A stretch of 49,599 nt of DNA from Betaproteobacteria bacterium (GTDB lineage: Bacteria; Pseudomonadota; Gammaproteobacteria; Burkholderiales; SG8-39): assembly GCA_005881595.1 (NCBI GenBank), contig VBBY01000066.1, forward strand, positions 1-49,599. Direction: 5' to 3'. The notes beneath the pieces were generated by a model. That model was not told the origin of the DNA. It searched no databases and saw nothing but the letters and a program-made list of their open reading frames with translations. The position numbers were made by a program, and so were the translations under genes. How positions within the stretch are numbered: the stretch's first letter is position 1; every line of letters starts with the position of its first letter. Of the stretch, positions 30,549 through 39,337 are shown in pieces.

Positions 30549-30779
30549 ATGGCGACGAGAAAAAGGACCAGGCGAAAGCCGGCGTGGGAACGGGCGTACA
30601 GGGGCCACGTGCTGTGGCTCGGCAAAGCGAAGCTCGGCAGAGTCACGCTCGCGGACAGGGGACGCTATACGTGGGAGGCGGCGGGCCGCACCGGCGCTGT
30701 CGACGATCTCGCCAAGGCCAAGCAGGCCGTTGAAATCGCGGTCGCGACGGCCGACAAGCAGCTGGATCTTTTCAGGTAG
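30549..30779 (+). CDS. conserved-looking hypothetical protein between parE and parC
   Basis: A 76-residue basic protein (begins MATRKRTRRKPAWERAYRGH, ends KQLDLFR) with no recognised domain, signal peptide or membrane segment. The ATG follows GGAG by about 8 bp, and its TAG stop is immediately followed by the parC ATG, so it is in the parE-parC operon. The pattern G-x-V-T-L and the basic N-terminus would fit a small nucleic-acid binding protein, but that is only a guess. Codon use is like its neighbours, which supports it being real. Confidence 0.75.
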   Translation: MATRKRTRRKPAWERAYRGHVLWLGKAKLGRVTLADRGRYTWEAAGRTGAVDDLAKAKQAVEIAVATADKQLDLFR

Positions 30780-33089
30780 ATGACCATGGAAGACACCAAG
30801 ACCCCGGATCTTTTCGCCCCGGACGGCGGCGACGAGGCCGCGCCGATCGAGGAGCACGCCTCGCACGCCTACCTCGGCTACGCCGTGTCGACGGTCAAGT
30901 CGAGGGCGCTGCCCGAGGTCGCCGACGGGCTCAAGCCCGTCCAGAGAAGGATCCTGTACGCGATGGGCGAGGCGAGCGCGGCCGGCTTCGCGAAATGCGC
31001 CCGCTATGTCGGCGAAGTGCTGGGCAAGTACCACCCGCACGGCGACTCCTCGACCTACGAGGCGCTGGTCCACCTCGCGCAGCCGTTCTCGATGCGCTAT
31101 CCGCTGATCGACGGGCAAGGCAACTTCGGCTCGAGGGACGGGGACGCCCCGGCCGCTTACCGGTACACCGAGGCCAGGCTGTCGGGATACGCCGGGCTGA
31201 TGCTTGCCGAGATCGGGGAGGGCACCGTCGATTTCGTCAAGAACTACGACGGAAAATTCGAAGAGCCGTTGCTGCTCCCCGCCCGTCTGCCATTCGGCTT
31301 GCTGAACGGATCGTTCGGCATTCCGGTCGGCTTCTCCACCCGCATCCCCTCGCACAACCTGAAGGAAGTCGCCGCCGCCGCGGCGCACGTCATCCGGCAT
31401 CCGCGCGCGAAGCTGGAGGACGTGCTCGAGCGCATGCCCGGGCCCGATTTCCCGGGCGGCGGGCAGATCATCTCGCCGCCGGAGGAGATCCGGCAGGCCT
31501 ACGAGACAGGCCGGGGTTCCCTGGTCTTGAAATGCAAGTGGGAGCGCGAGCAGCTCGCGCGCGGGCAATGGCGGATCGTGATTTCCGAGCTCCCGCACGG
31601 CGTCTCCGTGAAGCAGGTGTCGGAGGAGATCGAAGCGCTTGCGAATCCCAAGCCGGGGCTCGGAAAGAAGGAAGTCAGCCAGGAGCAGAAGAGGATGAAG
31701 CAGTTCATCCTCGATCAGATCGACCAGGGAGGCGTGCGCGACGAAAGCGATCGCAAGTCCAGATTGCGCCTGGTGATCGAGCCCCGCTCTTCGCGCCAGA
31801 ATCCGGAGGAGCTGATGGCGGCGCTGCTCGTGCACACCGCGCTCGAGACGCGCTACGCGGTCAACCTCACCTGGCTGGGGCTCGACGGCCTGCCCGAGAC
31901 CAAGGGCATCGTCGAAGTGCTGCGCGAGTGGGGCGAGTTCCGCGTCGCCACCGTGCGCCGCCGCACCCAGTTCCGCCTCGACAGGTGCGAGGAGCGGCTG
32001 CACATCGTCGAGGGCCGGCTCAAGGCCTACGCGAAGATCGACGAGATCATCAAGCTGATCCGCTCGAGCGAGGACCAGGCGGAAGCAAAGCACAAGCTGC
32101 GGGAAAAATTCAGGTTCACCGAGCGCCAGGCCGAGGACATCGTCAACCTGCGCCTCGGGCAGCTCACCCGGCTGGACGGGGCGAAGCTGAACGAGGAGCG
32201 CAAGGCCCTCGAGGCCGAGAGAAAAGGGCTGAAGCTCCTCCTCGGTGACGAAAAGGAATTGAAGAAACTGGTGGTTTCCGAGCTGCAGGAGGATGCGAAG
32301 AAGTACGGCGACGAGCGCAGGACCCTGATCAAGACCGCGGAGCGCGCGCAGCTCGAGGTCTCGGTGCTCGAGGAGCCGGTCACGGTGATCCTGTCGCAGA
32401 AGGGCTGGATCCGCGCCCGCAGCGGCCACGGCGTCGATCTCTCCACGCTCACCTTCAAGGACGGCGACGCGCTGCTGCAGACGCTCGAGTGCAAGACCAC
32501 CGACCCGGTGATCGTGCTCGCCGCCTCGGGCAAGACCTTCACCGTCGATGCCGCCGCCATCCCCTCGGGCCGCGGCGACGGCGCGCCGGTCAACACGCTG
32601 GTCAACTCCTCCTCCGACGACATCGTCTGGATGGCCTCGGGCGCGCCCGCGCAGCCGCTCCTCGTGAGCAGCTCGGCGGGCCTGGGCTTCGTCTGCAAGC
32701 TCGGCGACCTCGTCACCAAGACGCGGCAGGGGAAGGACTTCATGAAAGTGGACGAGGGCGCGCAGGCACGCCCGCCGGTGAAATTCTCGGAGGGAAAATT
32801 CGTTGCCGCGCTTTCCTCCGATTCGCGGCTGCTCGTATTTCCGCTCGACGAGGTCCCGGAGCGGCCGAACGGCGGGGTGGGTGTCCAGCTCCTGTCTCTA
32901 CCCGAGGGTATTTCGTTGGCTTCGCTGGCAGTCACCGATGGCAAATCGCTGGTCGTGTCGGGAATCAAGCGGAAAAACCGCGCCGCGGCGACCCTCGACG
33001 CAAAGCAGCTAGCCGAGCACATCGGCAGGCGCGCGCAGCGCGGCAGGCTCGCCGACGTCGGCTTCAGACCGGACAAGCTCGGTGAATAA
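30780..33089 (+). CDS. parC: DNA topoisomerase IV subunit A
   Basis: Breakage-reunion subunit of topoisomerase IV. The 769 residues include the winged-helix region with [15 protein letters not shown], the active-site Tyr129 in AYRYTEARL, the tower and coiled-coil, and a C-terminal beta-pinwheel (from about 520). Ser90 and Glu94 occupy the positions of E. coli ParC Ser80 and Glu84, the unmutated quinolone-sensitive state. An ATG at 30786 is an alternative start. The stop overlaps the GTG start of the next gene by 8 nt. Confidence 0.95.
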   Translation: MTMEDTKTPDLFAPDGGDEAAPIEEHASHAYLGYAVSTVKSRALPEVADGLKPVQRRILYAMGEASAAGFAKCARYVGEVLGKYHPHGDSSTYEALVHLAQPFSMRYPLIDGQGNFGSRDGDAPAAYRYTEARLSGYAGLMLAEIGEGTVDFVKNYDGKFEEPLLLPARLPFGLLNGSFGIPVGFSTRIPSHNLKEVAAAAAHVIRHPRAKLEDVLERMPGPDFPGGGQIISPPEEIRQAYETGRGSLVLKCKWEREQLARGQWRIVISELPHGVSVKQVSEEIEALANPKPGLGKKEVSQEQKRMKQFILDQIDQGGVRDESDRKSRLRLVIEPRSSRQNPEELMAALLVHTALETRYAVNLTWLGLDGLPETKGIVEVLREWGEFRVATVRRRTQFRLDRCEERLHIVEGRLKAYAKIDEIIKLIRSSEDQAEAKHKLREKFRFTERQAEDIVNLRLGQLTRLDGAKLNEERKALEAERKGLKLLLGDEKELKKLVVSELQEDAKKYGDERRTLIKTAERAQLEVSVLEEPVTVILSQKGWIRARSGHGVDLSTLTFKDGDALLQTLECKTTDPVIVLAASGKTFTVDAAAIPSGRGDGAPVNTLVNSSSDDIVWMASGAPAQPLLVSSSAGLGFVCKLGDLVTKTRQGKDFMKVDEGAQARPPVKFSEGKFVAALSSDSRLLVFPLDEVPERPNGGVGVQLLSLPEGISLASLAVTDGKSLVVSGIKRKNRAAATLDAKQLAEHIGRRAQRGRLADVGFRPDKLGE

Positions 33090-34554
33090 ATTCATTGCCG
33101 TTTTCTTCCTGGTCCTCGCCGGATGCGCAACAGCGCCTGCGGGCGGGCTGGAAAGAATAGAGACCATCGTGGTCATCTACGCCGAGAACCGCAGCTTCGA
33201 CCACCTGTACGGCCTGTTCCCCGGCGCCAACGGCATCGCGGAGGCCACCGACGAGCAGAAGACGCAGCTCGATCACGACGGCACCGCCCTTCCTCATCTC
33301 CCCCCGGTCTTCACCCCTGAGGGAAAGCCCGATGAACGCTTTCCTGAGCAGTTGCCGAACGGCCCGTTCCGCATCGACGCGCCGCCGCTCAACCGCCGCT
33401 GGGACGAGCTGCTGCCGAGCCCGGTCCACGCCTACTACCAGAACCGCGCGCAGATCAACGGCGGCAGGAACAACCTGTTCGTCGCCATCACGAACGTCGG
33501 CGGCTGGGTGATGGGCTACTTCGACGGCTCGCGCATGAAGCTGTGGAAGTGGGCGCAGGACTACACCCTCGCGGATCACTTCTTCATGGCCGCCTTCGGC
33601 GGTTCCTATCTCAACCACCAGTGGCTGATCTGCGCCTGTACGCCGCGTTTTCCGGACGCGCCGCCGATCATGCGGGCGCGCCTGGACGAGAAAGGGAATC
33701 TGGCGAAGGCGCAAGGCTCGCCGAGCGCGGTGCTGAAAGGCCCGGCGCAGCCGCTCGACGACGCGGTCTCGCCCGACGGCTACACCGTCAACACCGTGCA
33801 GCCGCCCTACCAGCCGAGCGGCATCCCGCCCGCGCCGGGCGGCAGCCTCGATTTTGCCGACCCGTCGCGCTATCCGCTGCCGCCGCAGAAGGGGAAAACC
33901 ATCGGCGACACGCTCAGCGCGAAGGGCGTGTCGTGGGCCTGGTACGCCGGCGGCTGGAACGCCGCCACCGCCGACGGCCGGCGCGATCCTAAAGAGAAGC
34001 GCGCCGTGATCTACGCGCGCGAGGGCAGCTTCAGGTTCCAGCCGCACCACCAGCCGTTCAACTACTTCGAGCGCTTCGCGCCCGGCACGGCCGAGCGCGC
34101 GCGGCACCTGAAGGACTACGAGGACCTGGTCGCCGACATCGACAAGGGGACGCTGCCGCAGGTGGTGTTCTACAAGCCGACCGGCCGGCTCAACCAGCAC
34201 CCGAGCTATACCGACCTCGCGCAAGGCGACGCGCACCTCGACGATCTGCTGCATCGCCTGAAGAGCAGCCGGCAGTGGCCGAAGATGGCGGTGATCGTCA
34301 CCTACGACGAGAACGGCGGCTACTGGGACCACGCGCCGCCGCCCTCGGGCCCGGGCTGGAGCGACCGCTGGGGCCCGGGCACGCGCGTCCCGGCGCTAAT
34401 CGTGTCGCCGTTCGCGAAGCGCGGCTTCGTCGACAAGTCTATCTACGACACCACCTCGGTGCTGAAGCTCGTCCAGCGGCGCTTCGGCCTCGAGCCGCTG
34501 CCCGGCGTGCGGGCCAACGTGGGGGACCTCACCAACGCCTTCGCTTTCCAATAG
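33082..34554 (+). CDS. AcpA/phospholipase C-type phosphoesterase, predicted lipoprotein
   Basis: A 490-residue phosphoesterase of the family that holds acid phosphatase AcpA and bacterial phospholipase C. The N-terminus is a lipoprotein signal with lipobox LAGC (Cys15). The family metal/catalytic motifs [21 protein letters not shown], and [14 protein letters not shown] are present. It probably acts in the periplasm or at the outer membrane on phosphate esters. The GTG start overlaps the parC stop; the 3-prime end overlaps the convergent Nudix gene by 26 bp. Specificity (phosphatase or phospholipase) cannot be decided. Confidence 0.87.
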   Translation: MNKFIAVFFLVLAGCATAPAGGLERIETIVVIYAENRSFDHLYGLFPGANGIAEATDEQKTQLDHDGTALPHLPPVFTPEGKPDERFPEQLPNGPFRIDAPPLNRRWDELLPSPVHAYYQNRAQINGGRNNLFVAITNVGGWVMGYFDGSRMKLWKWAQDYTLADHFFMAAFGGSYLNHQWLICACTPRFPDAPPIMRARLDEKGNLAKAQGSPSAVLKGPAQPLDDAVSPDGYTVNTVQPPYQPSGIPPAPGGSLDFADPSRYPLPPQKGKTIGDTLSAKGVSWAWYAGGWNAATADGRRDPKEKRAVIYAREGSFRFQPHHQPFNYFERFAPGTAERARHLKDYEDLVADIDKGTLPQVVFYKPTGRLNQHPSYTDLAQGDAHLDDLLHRLKSSRQWPKMAVIVTYDENGGYWDHAPPPSGPGWSDRWGPGTRVPALIVSPFAKRGFVDKSIYDTTSVLKLVQRRFGLEPLPGVRANVGDLTNAFAFQ

Positions 34555-34966
34555 CGAGCTGGCGGCGTGCCCAGTCGAGAACGACCCCGAGGCGCGGCGG
34601 CAGCAGCTCCTCCGCCTCGTCGAAGCTGACCCAGCGCCACTCGTGTTGCTCGGGGCGGCCGAGCTCGGCCGACACCGGCAGCTCGATGACGCCCTTGTCA
34701 GTCTCGGCGAGGAAGTAGCGCGCCACCTTGCCGCCGGAATAGGCGAGGGTGTCCTGATGCTCGTCGCCGAAAGGAAACTCGAGGTCGGCGAGGCCGGTCT
34801 CTTCGGCGGTCTCGCGCTTCGCGGCGTCGAGCTCGGACTCGCCGGGCTCGATCATGCCCTTGGGGAAATCCCAGTTCTTGTACGCGCGCAGCACGAGCAG
34901 GCGCGGGCCGCGCTCGGTGCGGCGGAACACGACGGCGCCGGCAGATCGGCGGGCGGCGGCATTCAT
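34529..34966 (-). CDS. Nudix hydrolase
   Basis: A 145-residue Nudix hydrolase; the box GMIEPGESELDAAKRETAEETGL fits GX5EX7REUXEEXGU (residues 37-59, split here over 23 positions with Glu42, Arg51, Glu52, Glu55 and Glu56 in place). Substrates in the family include diadenosine polyphosphates and modified nucleotides; the N-terminal SAGAVVFRR resembles the Ap4A-hydrolase-like group. Its ATG shares bases with the ATG of the divergent GGDEF gene (CATG at 34964-34967), and no alternative start is near. Confidence 0.9.
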   Translation of the reverse strand: MNAAARRSAGAVVFRRTERGPRLLVLRAYKNWDFPKGMIEPGESELDAAKRETAEETGLADLEFPFGDEHQDTLAYSGGKVARYFLAETDKGVIELPVSAELGRPEQHEWRWVSFDEAEELLPPRLGVVLDWARRQLAIGKRRRW

Positions 34967-36170
34967 GCGTGAATTTTATTCCGCGCTGCGCCCCGCCTGG
35001 GTGCCGGTGGCGATCATCGCGGCCACGGCGCCCGCCGCGGCGCTGCTGTCGCCGCTGCCGGCTTCGCTCGCCGGCCTGAGCACGGCCGGGCCCTACGCCG
35101 TCCTCGCCACCGGCACGCTGCTCGCATGGTGGTACAACCGCGGCCGCTCGTTCGTGATCCTCGCGTCGCTGCTCGCCGCTTTTGCCGCCTACCAGCTCTC
35201 CCCGACGAAAGCCGTGTACACCGCGCTGGTGGTGATCGTGCCGTTCAATGCGCTGATGGCGATGATCCGGCCCGAGCGCGGCGCCCGCTACCGCATGGCG
35301 TACCGCTGGCTGGTGCTGCTCGCGGGCGAAGCGCTGCTCGTGGCGTGGATCGCCGCGGCGGGCAGGAGCCCGGTCTCCGGCACCTGGTGGAACACGGTGC
35401 TCGACTGGTGGCTGTTCCGCTCGCCGCCGACGCCGCTCGTCGGGCGGCTCGCGTTCGCCGCCGCCTTCATCGCCGCGGTAACGCGCGCCTGGCCGGACCA
35501 CACGCCGCTGCAGGTCGGCAACTGCGGCGCGCTCGCCGCCTTCTTCATCGCCGCCGAAAACGCCGGCGCGCCGAGCTCCTACACCGCCTTCATGACCGCG
35601 GCCGGTATCATCCTGATCGCCGCGCTGCTGCAGGAATCGCACCAGCTCGCCTTCGGCGACTCGCTGACCGGGCTGCCCGGCCGGCGCGCTCTCGAGGAGC
35701 GCCTGCGCAGCCTCGGCGAGCGCTACGCCATCGCCATGATCGACGTCGACCACTTCAAGCAGTTCAACGACGCCCACGGCCACGACATCGGCGACCAGGT
35801 GCTCAAGCTCGTCGGCGCGCGCCTGGCGCAGGTGGGCGGCGGCGGCACCGCCTACCGCTACGGCGGCGAGGAATTCAGCGTGGTGTTTCCCGAGCGCTGC
35901 CTCGCCGAGGCGCTGCCGGAGCTCGAGGCGCTGCGCGGCGCGATCGAGCGCTACCGGATGGCGGTCCGCGGCGAGGACCGGCCGAAGAAGGCCGCCGAGG
36001 GCAGCAAGCGCCGCGGCGCCGGGACGAGAGAGAAGATGCTGTCGGTCACGGTGTCGATCGGTGCCGCGGGGCCTTCCGAAAGCGCGCCCACGCCGCACCA
36101 CGTGATCAAGGCGGCCGACGAGGCGCTTTACCGCGCGAAGAAAGCCGGCCGCAACCGGGTGAGCCAATGA
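34965..36170 (+). CDS. membrane-anchored GGDEF diguanylate cyclase
   Basis: A 401-residue protein with about seven membrane helices (residues 10-220) and a C-terminal GGDEF domain (about 230-400) with active-site YRYGGEEF (300-304) and DVDHFKQFNDAHGHDIGD. The I-site RxxD is absent at the usual place. A lysine/arginine-rich insertion (RPKKAAEGSKRRGAGTREK) lies between two strands of the domain. The ATG at 34965 overlaps the divergent Nudix start. The stop overlaps the next gene by 4 nt (ATGA). Confidence 0.9.
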   Translation: MREFYSALRPAWVPVAIIAATAPAAALLSPLPASLAGLSTAGPYAVLATGTLLAWWYNRGRSFVILASLLAAFAAYQLSPTKAVYTALVVIVPFNALMAMIRPERGARYRMAYRWLVLLAGEALLVAWIAAAGRSPVSGTWWNTVLDWWLFRSPPTPLVGRLAFAAAFIAAVTRAWPDHTPLQVGNCGALAAFFIAAENAGAPSSYTAFMTAAGIILIAALLQESHQLAFGDSLTGLPGRRALEERLRSLGERYAIAMIDVDHFKQFNDAHGHDIGDQVLKLVGARLAQVGGGGTAYRYGGEEFSVVFPERCLAEALPELEALRGAIERYRMAVRGEDRPKKAAEGSKRRGAGTREKMLSVTVSIGAAGPSESAPTPHHVIKAADEALYRAKKAGRNRVSQ

Positions 36171-38266
36171 CGGCCGCGGTGATCGCGACGCTTGCGCTGT
36201 TCCTCGTTGCCGCGGCCTGGATCTACAACCGCCTGGTCGCCGAGCGCAACCAGGCGCGCCAGGGCTTCGCCGACATCGACGTGCAGCTCAAGCGCCGCGC
36301 CGACCTGGTGCCGCAGCTCGTCGAGGCCGTGCGCGGCTACGCCGCCTACGAAAAGGCGCTGCTCACGAGCGTGACCGAGCTGCGCGCGAGCGCCGCCGGC
36401 GCCGGAGCGCTCGCCGAGCGCTTCGGCCACGAGCGCGCGCTCGGCGAGAGCCTGAAGAAGCTGCTGCTCTTGCAGGAGAGCTACCCGCAGCTCAAGGCCG
36501 ACGCGAATTTCCGCAAGCTTTCGGACGAGCTGGTCGAGGTCGAGGACCACCTGCAGTACGCGCGCCGCTTCTACAACGGCGCAGCCGGTACGGGTTTCGT
36601 TTTGAAGCTTCTACTATTCCTTGCATTGGCCTTTCCCGTTCATGCGGCAGAAAGAATCCTTGACTTCCACAGCAGCATCCGCATCGACAGGGATGGGACT
36701 CTGACGGTCACCGAGAGGATCGAAGTGCAGGCCGAGGGCAGCCAGATCCGCCGCGGCATCCTGCGCGACTTCCCGACCGGCTACAGCGGCGCGCTCGGCG
36801 CGAGAGCGCGCGTGCCTTTCCGCGTGATCGGCGTGACGCGCGACGGCCGGAGCGAGCACTACGCCGTGGAGCGCCTCGCGAACGGCGAGCGCATCCGCAT
36901 CGGCAGCGCCGACGCGATGCTCTCTCCCGGCCGGCACGTCTACGAGATCACCTATCGCACTTCGCGCCAGCTCGGCTTCTTCAGCGACCACGACGAGCTG
37001 TACTGGAACGTGAACGGCAACGGCTGGACGTTTGCCTTCGACCGGCTCTCGGCCGAGGTCCGGCTGCCGGCGCCGGTGCCGGCGGGCGCGCTCAGGCTCG
37101 CGGCGTACACCGGGCTGCAGGGCTCGCGCGGCTCGAGCTACGAGGTGTTCGCGCGCGAGGGCGGCGCCGCGTTCCGCGCCACGCGCGCGTTCGCCCCGCG
37201 CGAGGGGATGACGATCGTGGTGGGCTTCCCGAAAGGCGTCGTCGCGCAGCCCTCGCTTGCCGCGCGCGCCGGCTGGTGGCTCTCGGCCAACGCCGGCGCC
37301 GTCGCCGCGCTTCTCGGCTTCGCGCTCCTCTTCGCCTTTCTTTATTGGCGCTGGTGGCTGGTCGGCGTCGATCCGCAGCCCGGGCCGAGATTCCCGCGCT
37401 ACGAGCCGCCGCCGGGCCTGGGGCCGGGCGCAGTGCGCTACCTCGACCGGATGGGCTTCGACAACAAGTGCTTCGCCGCGGCGCTGCTCGACCTGGGCGC
37501 GCGCGGCTTCCTGAAGATCCGCGAGCACGGCGGGGTGTACGACATCGAGCGCACGGGGAGAGAGGTCGAGTGGCTCCCGGGCGAGAAGCCGATCTCCGAC
37601 ATGCTGCTCGCGCCCGGCCACCCGGTCACCATCGGCAAGGAGTACAGCCCGGGCGTGCAGAGAACGCGCGAGCTGTGCGAGCGCATGCTGGCGCTGCACT
37701 TCGGCGAGAAGTTCTTCAGCCGCAACCTCGGCTCGTTCATCACCGGCGCGGTCATCGCGGTGGCTTTCTGCGTGCTGGGACTCGTCCTCGAGGCGCCGGC
37801 AGCGGTGCTGGTCGTCGTCGTGGGGGCCATGGCGCTGACGCTGCTCCTTTTCTGGCGGCTGCTGCCGGCCTACTCGGTGCCGGGAAGAAAGCTGCAGGAC
37901 GAGATCGACGGCCTGCGCCAGTACCTCAGCGTCGCCGAGGCCGACACGCTCAGGCGCATGAAGGCGCCGCCGCAGACGGCCAGCGAATTCGCCCGGTTCC
38001 TGCCGTACGCGGTCGCCCTCGGCGTGGAAAAGACCTGGGCCGAGCGCTTCTCGGCGACCCTCGGCAGCGCGGCCGTGGCCGCGGCGGTCTCCTACTATTA
38101 CCAGTCGGATTCCTTCGGCGGCGGGAGCAGCTTCTCAGGCTTCGGCGATTCGTTCTCCGATCTGAGCAACACCGTCGCCTCGGCCTCCACCGCGCCCGGC
38201 AGCAGCTCGGCCGGCGGCGGCTCCTCGGGCGGCGGCGGCGGCGGAGGCGGCGGCAGCGGCTGGTAA
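36167..38266 (+). CDS. LemA-DUF2207 fusion protein
   Basis: A single 699-residue frame joining two families usually encoded by neighbouring genes. Residues 1-138 are LemA-like (N-terminal helix 4-20, NQARQGFADIDVQLKRRADLVPQLVEAV, LQYARRFYNGA) but stop where LemA would continue with about 40 more residues. Residues 146-160 (LKLLLFLALAFPVHA) look like the signal peptide of a DUF2207 protein, whose conserved N-terminal domain follows (ERILDFHSSIRIDRDGTLTVTERIEV), then membrane helices and a Gly/Ser-rich tail. A TTG at 36602 could start DUF2207 separately, but it has no visible ribosome-binding site. The junction is AT-rich. Confidence 0.85.
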   Translation: MTAAVIATLALFLVAAAWIYNRLVAERNQARQGFADIDVQLKRRADLVPQLVEAVRGYAAYEKALLTSVTELRASAAGAGALAERFGHERALGESLKKLLLLQESYPQLKADANFRKLSDELVEVEDHLQYARRFYNGAAGTGFVLKLLLFLALAFPVHAAERILDFHSSIRIDRDGTLTVTERIEVQAEGSQIRRGILRDFPTGYSGALGARARVPFRVIGVTRDGRSEHYAVERLANGERIRIGSADAMLSPGRHVYEITYRTSRQLGFFSDHDELYWNVNGNGWTFAFDRLSAEVRLPAPVPAGALRLAAYTGLQGSRGSSYEVFAREGGAAFRATRAFAPREGMTIVVGFPKGVVAQPSLAARAGWWLSANAGAVAALLGFALLFAFLYWRWWLVGVDPQPGPRFPRYEPPPGLGPGAVRYLDRMGFDNKCFAAALLDLGARGFLKIREHGGVYDIERTGREVEWLPGEKPISDMLLAPGHPVTIGKEYSPGVQRTRELCERMLALHFGEKFFSRNLGSFITGAVIAVAFCVLGLVLEAPAAVLVVVVGAMALTLLLFWRLLPAYSVPGRKLQDEIDGLRQYLSVAEADTLRRMKAPPQTASEFARFLPYAVALGVEKTWAERFSATLGSAAVAAAVSYYYQSDSFGGGSSFSGFGDSFSDLSNTVASASTAPGSSSAGGGSSGGGGGGGGGSGW

Positions 38267-38310
38267 AATCAGGGACAGACCACGATTAAATCGGGGTCAG
38301 AGCCCGGTTT
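38266..38310. repeat. two adjacent palindromic repeats of different type
   Basis: A GGGACAGACCACG-type copy (38266-38287) directly joined to a degenerate GGGGTCAGA-type copy (38288-38310, right arm GCCCGGTTT). They begin within the stop codon of the LemA-DUF2207 gene and end 23 bp before arfB. Two members of the family side by side suggest insertion of one into or beside another. Confidence 0.7.
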
Positions 38311-38333
38311 CTCAGCATGTACACTGGTCGCTG

Positions 38334-38735
38334 ATGAACCGCATCCACATCCAGGAGAGCGAGATCCAGCTCAGCGCGGTGCGCGCGCAGGGCGCGGGCG
38401 GCCAGAACGTCAACAAGGTCGCCAACGCGGTGCACCTGCGCTTCGATATCCGCGCCTCGTCGCTGCCCGGGGAAGTGAAGGAGCGGCTGCTGCGCCGCGG
38501 CGACTCGCGCATCACGCGCACCGGCGTCGTCGTCATCAAGGCCCAGCAGCACCGCAGCCTCGAGATGAACCGCGCCGAGGCGCTCGAGCGCCTGCACGCC
38601 CTCGTCGAGGCCGCGGCGGCGGTGCCCAAGCGCCGAAAACCCACGCGCCCCACGCGCGGCTCGCAGGAAAGAAGGATCCAGTCCAAGCTCCATCACTCGC
38701 GCCTGAAGGCCCTCCGGGGGAGGATTCTTGATTAA
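38334..38735 (+). CDS. arfB: alternative ribosome-rescue factor ArfB (peptidyl-tRNA hydrolase)
   Basis: Releases stalled ribosomes by hydrolysing peptidyl-tRNA without a stop codon. The 133 residues have the release-factor GGQ motif (22-24 in [13 protein letters not shown]) and the basic C-terminal tail that enters the empty mRNA channel ([20 protein letters not shown] and on). The length matches YaeJ/ArfB. The end overlaps the TTG start of queC by 8 nt. Confidence 0.93.
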   Translation: MNRIHIQESEIQLSAVRAQGAGGQNVNKVANAVHLRFDIRASSLPGEVKERLLRRGDSRITRTGVVVIKAQQHRSLEMNRAEALERLHALVEAAAAVPKRRKPTRPTRGSQERRIQSKLHHSRLKALRGRILD

Positions 38736-39337
38736 GGCCGTGGTCCTCCTGAGCGGCGGCCTGGATTCGGCGACGGCGCTCGCGATCGCCCGGCACGAAG
38801 GCTACGAGCTCTGCGCGCTCAGCTTCCGCTACGGCCAGCGCCACGTCTACGAGCTCGCTTGCGCGCAACGCATCGCCCGGGCGATGGGCGTCGCGCGGCA
38901 CGAGATCGTGGAATTCGACCTGCGCCAGTTCGGCGCGCAACACGATCTTCCTCGGCTTCGCGCTCGCCTGGGCGGAGACGCTGCAGGCGAACGATGTCTT
39001 CGTCGGCGTGAACGTGCTCGACTACAGCGGCTACCCGGACTGCCGGCCGGAGTATCTCGCGGCCTTCGAGAAGATGGCGCAGCTCGCGACCAGGGCCGGC
39101 GTCGAGGGCGCGCGGCTGCAGATCCACGCCCCGCTCATCAAGCTCACCAAGGCCGGCATCCTGCGCCGCGGCATCGAGCTCGGCGTCGACTACTCGCTCA
39201 CCAGCAGCTGCTACGACCCCGGGAAGGATGGCGCGCCGTGCTGGCGCTGCGACTCGTGCCTGCTGCGCGCCAAGGGGTTCGAGGAGCTCGGGGTCGCCGA
39301 TCCCCTGCTTTCGAAATATGCGGCTGCCGCTCGCTGA
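38728..39337 (+). pseudogene. queC: queC (7-cyano-7-deazaguanine synthase), broken by internal deletion and frameshift
   Basis: QueC makes preQ0 for queuosine tRNA modification. The first part (TTG start at 38728 behind GGGGGAGG) has the PP-loop SGGLDSAT (9-16) and [12 protein letters not shown] to FDLRQFG. The homology then jumps frame at about 38935: the +1-shifted frame continues [40 protein letters not shown] in pieces and reaches the zinc-cysteine cluster [17 protein letters not shown] before a TGA at 39337. About 30 residues expected between (in relatives containing a VTYVPA segment before RNT) are missing, so this is a deletion of roughly 90 nt that is not a multiple of three, not a single-base error. 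The enzyme is predicted inactive. Confidence 0.85.

Noticed and set aside
38212-38263. Gly/Ser codon repeat at the end of the DUF2207 part
   Set aside because: Gly-rich tails are common in DUF2207 proteins and are coding low complexity, not a DNA repeat of interest.
35126-38266. A single 1046-residue frame
   Set aside because: Its first 347 codons are the +1 shadow of the GGDEF gene (Arg-rich, no domain); the real gene starts at the ATG at 36167.
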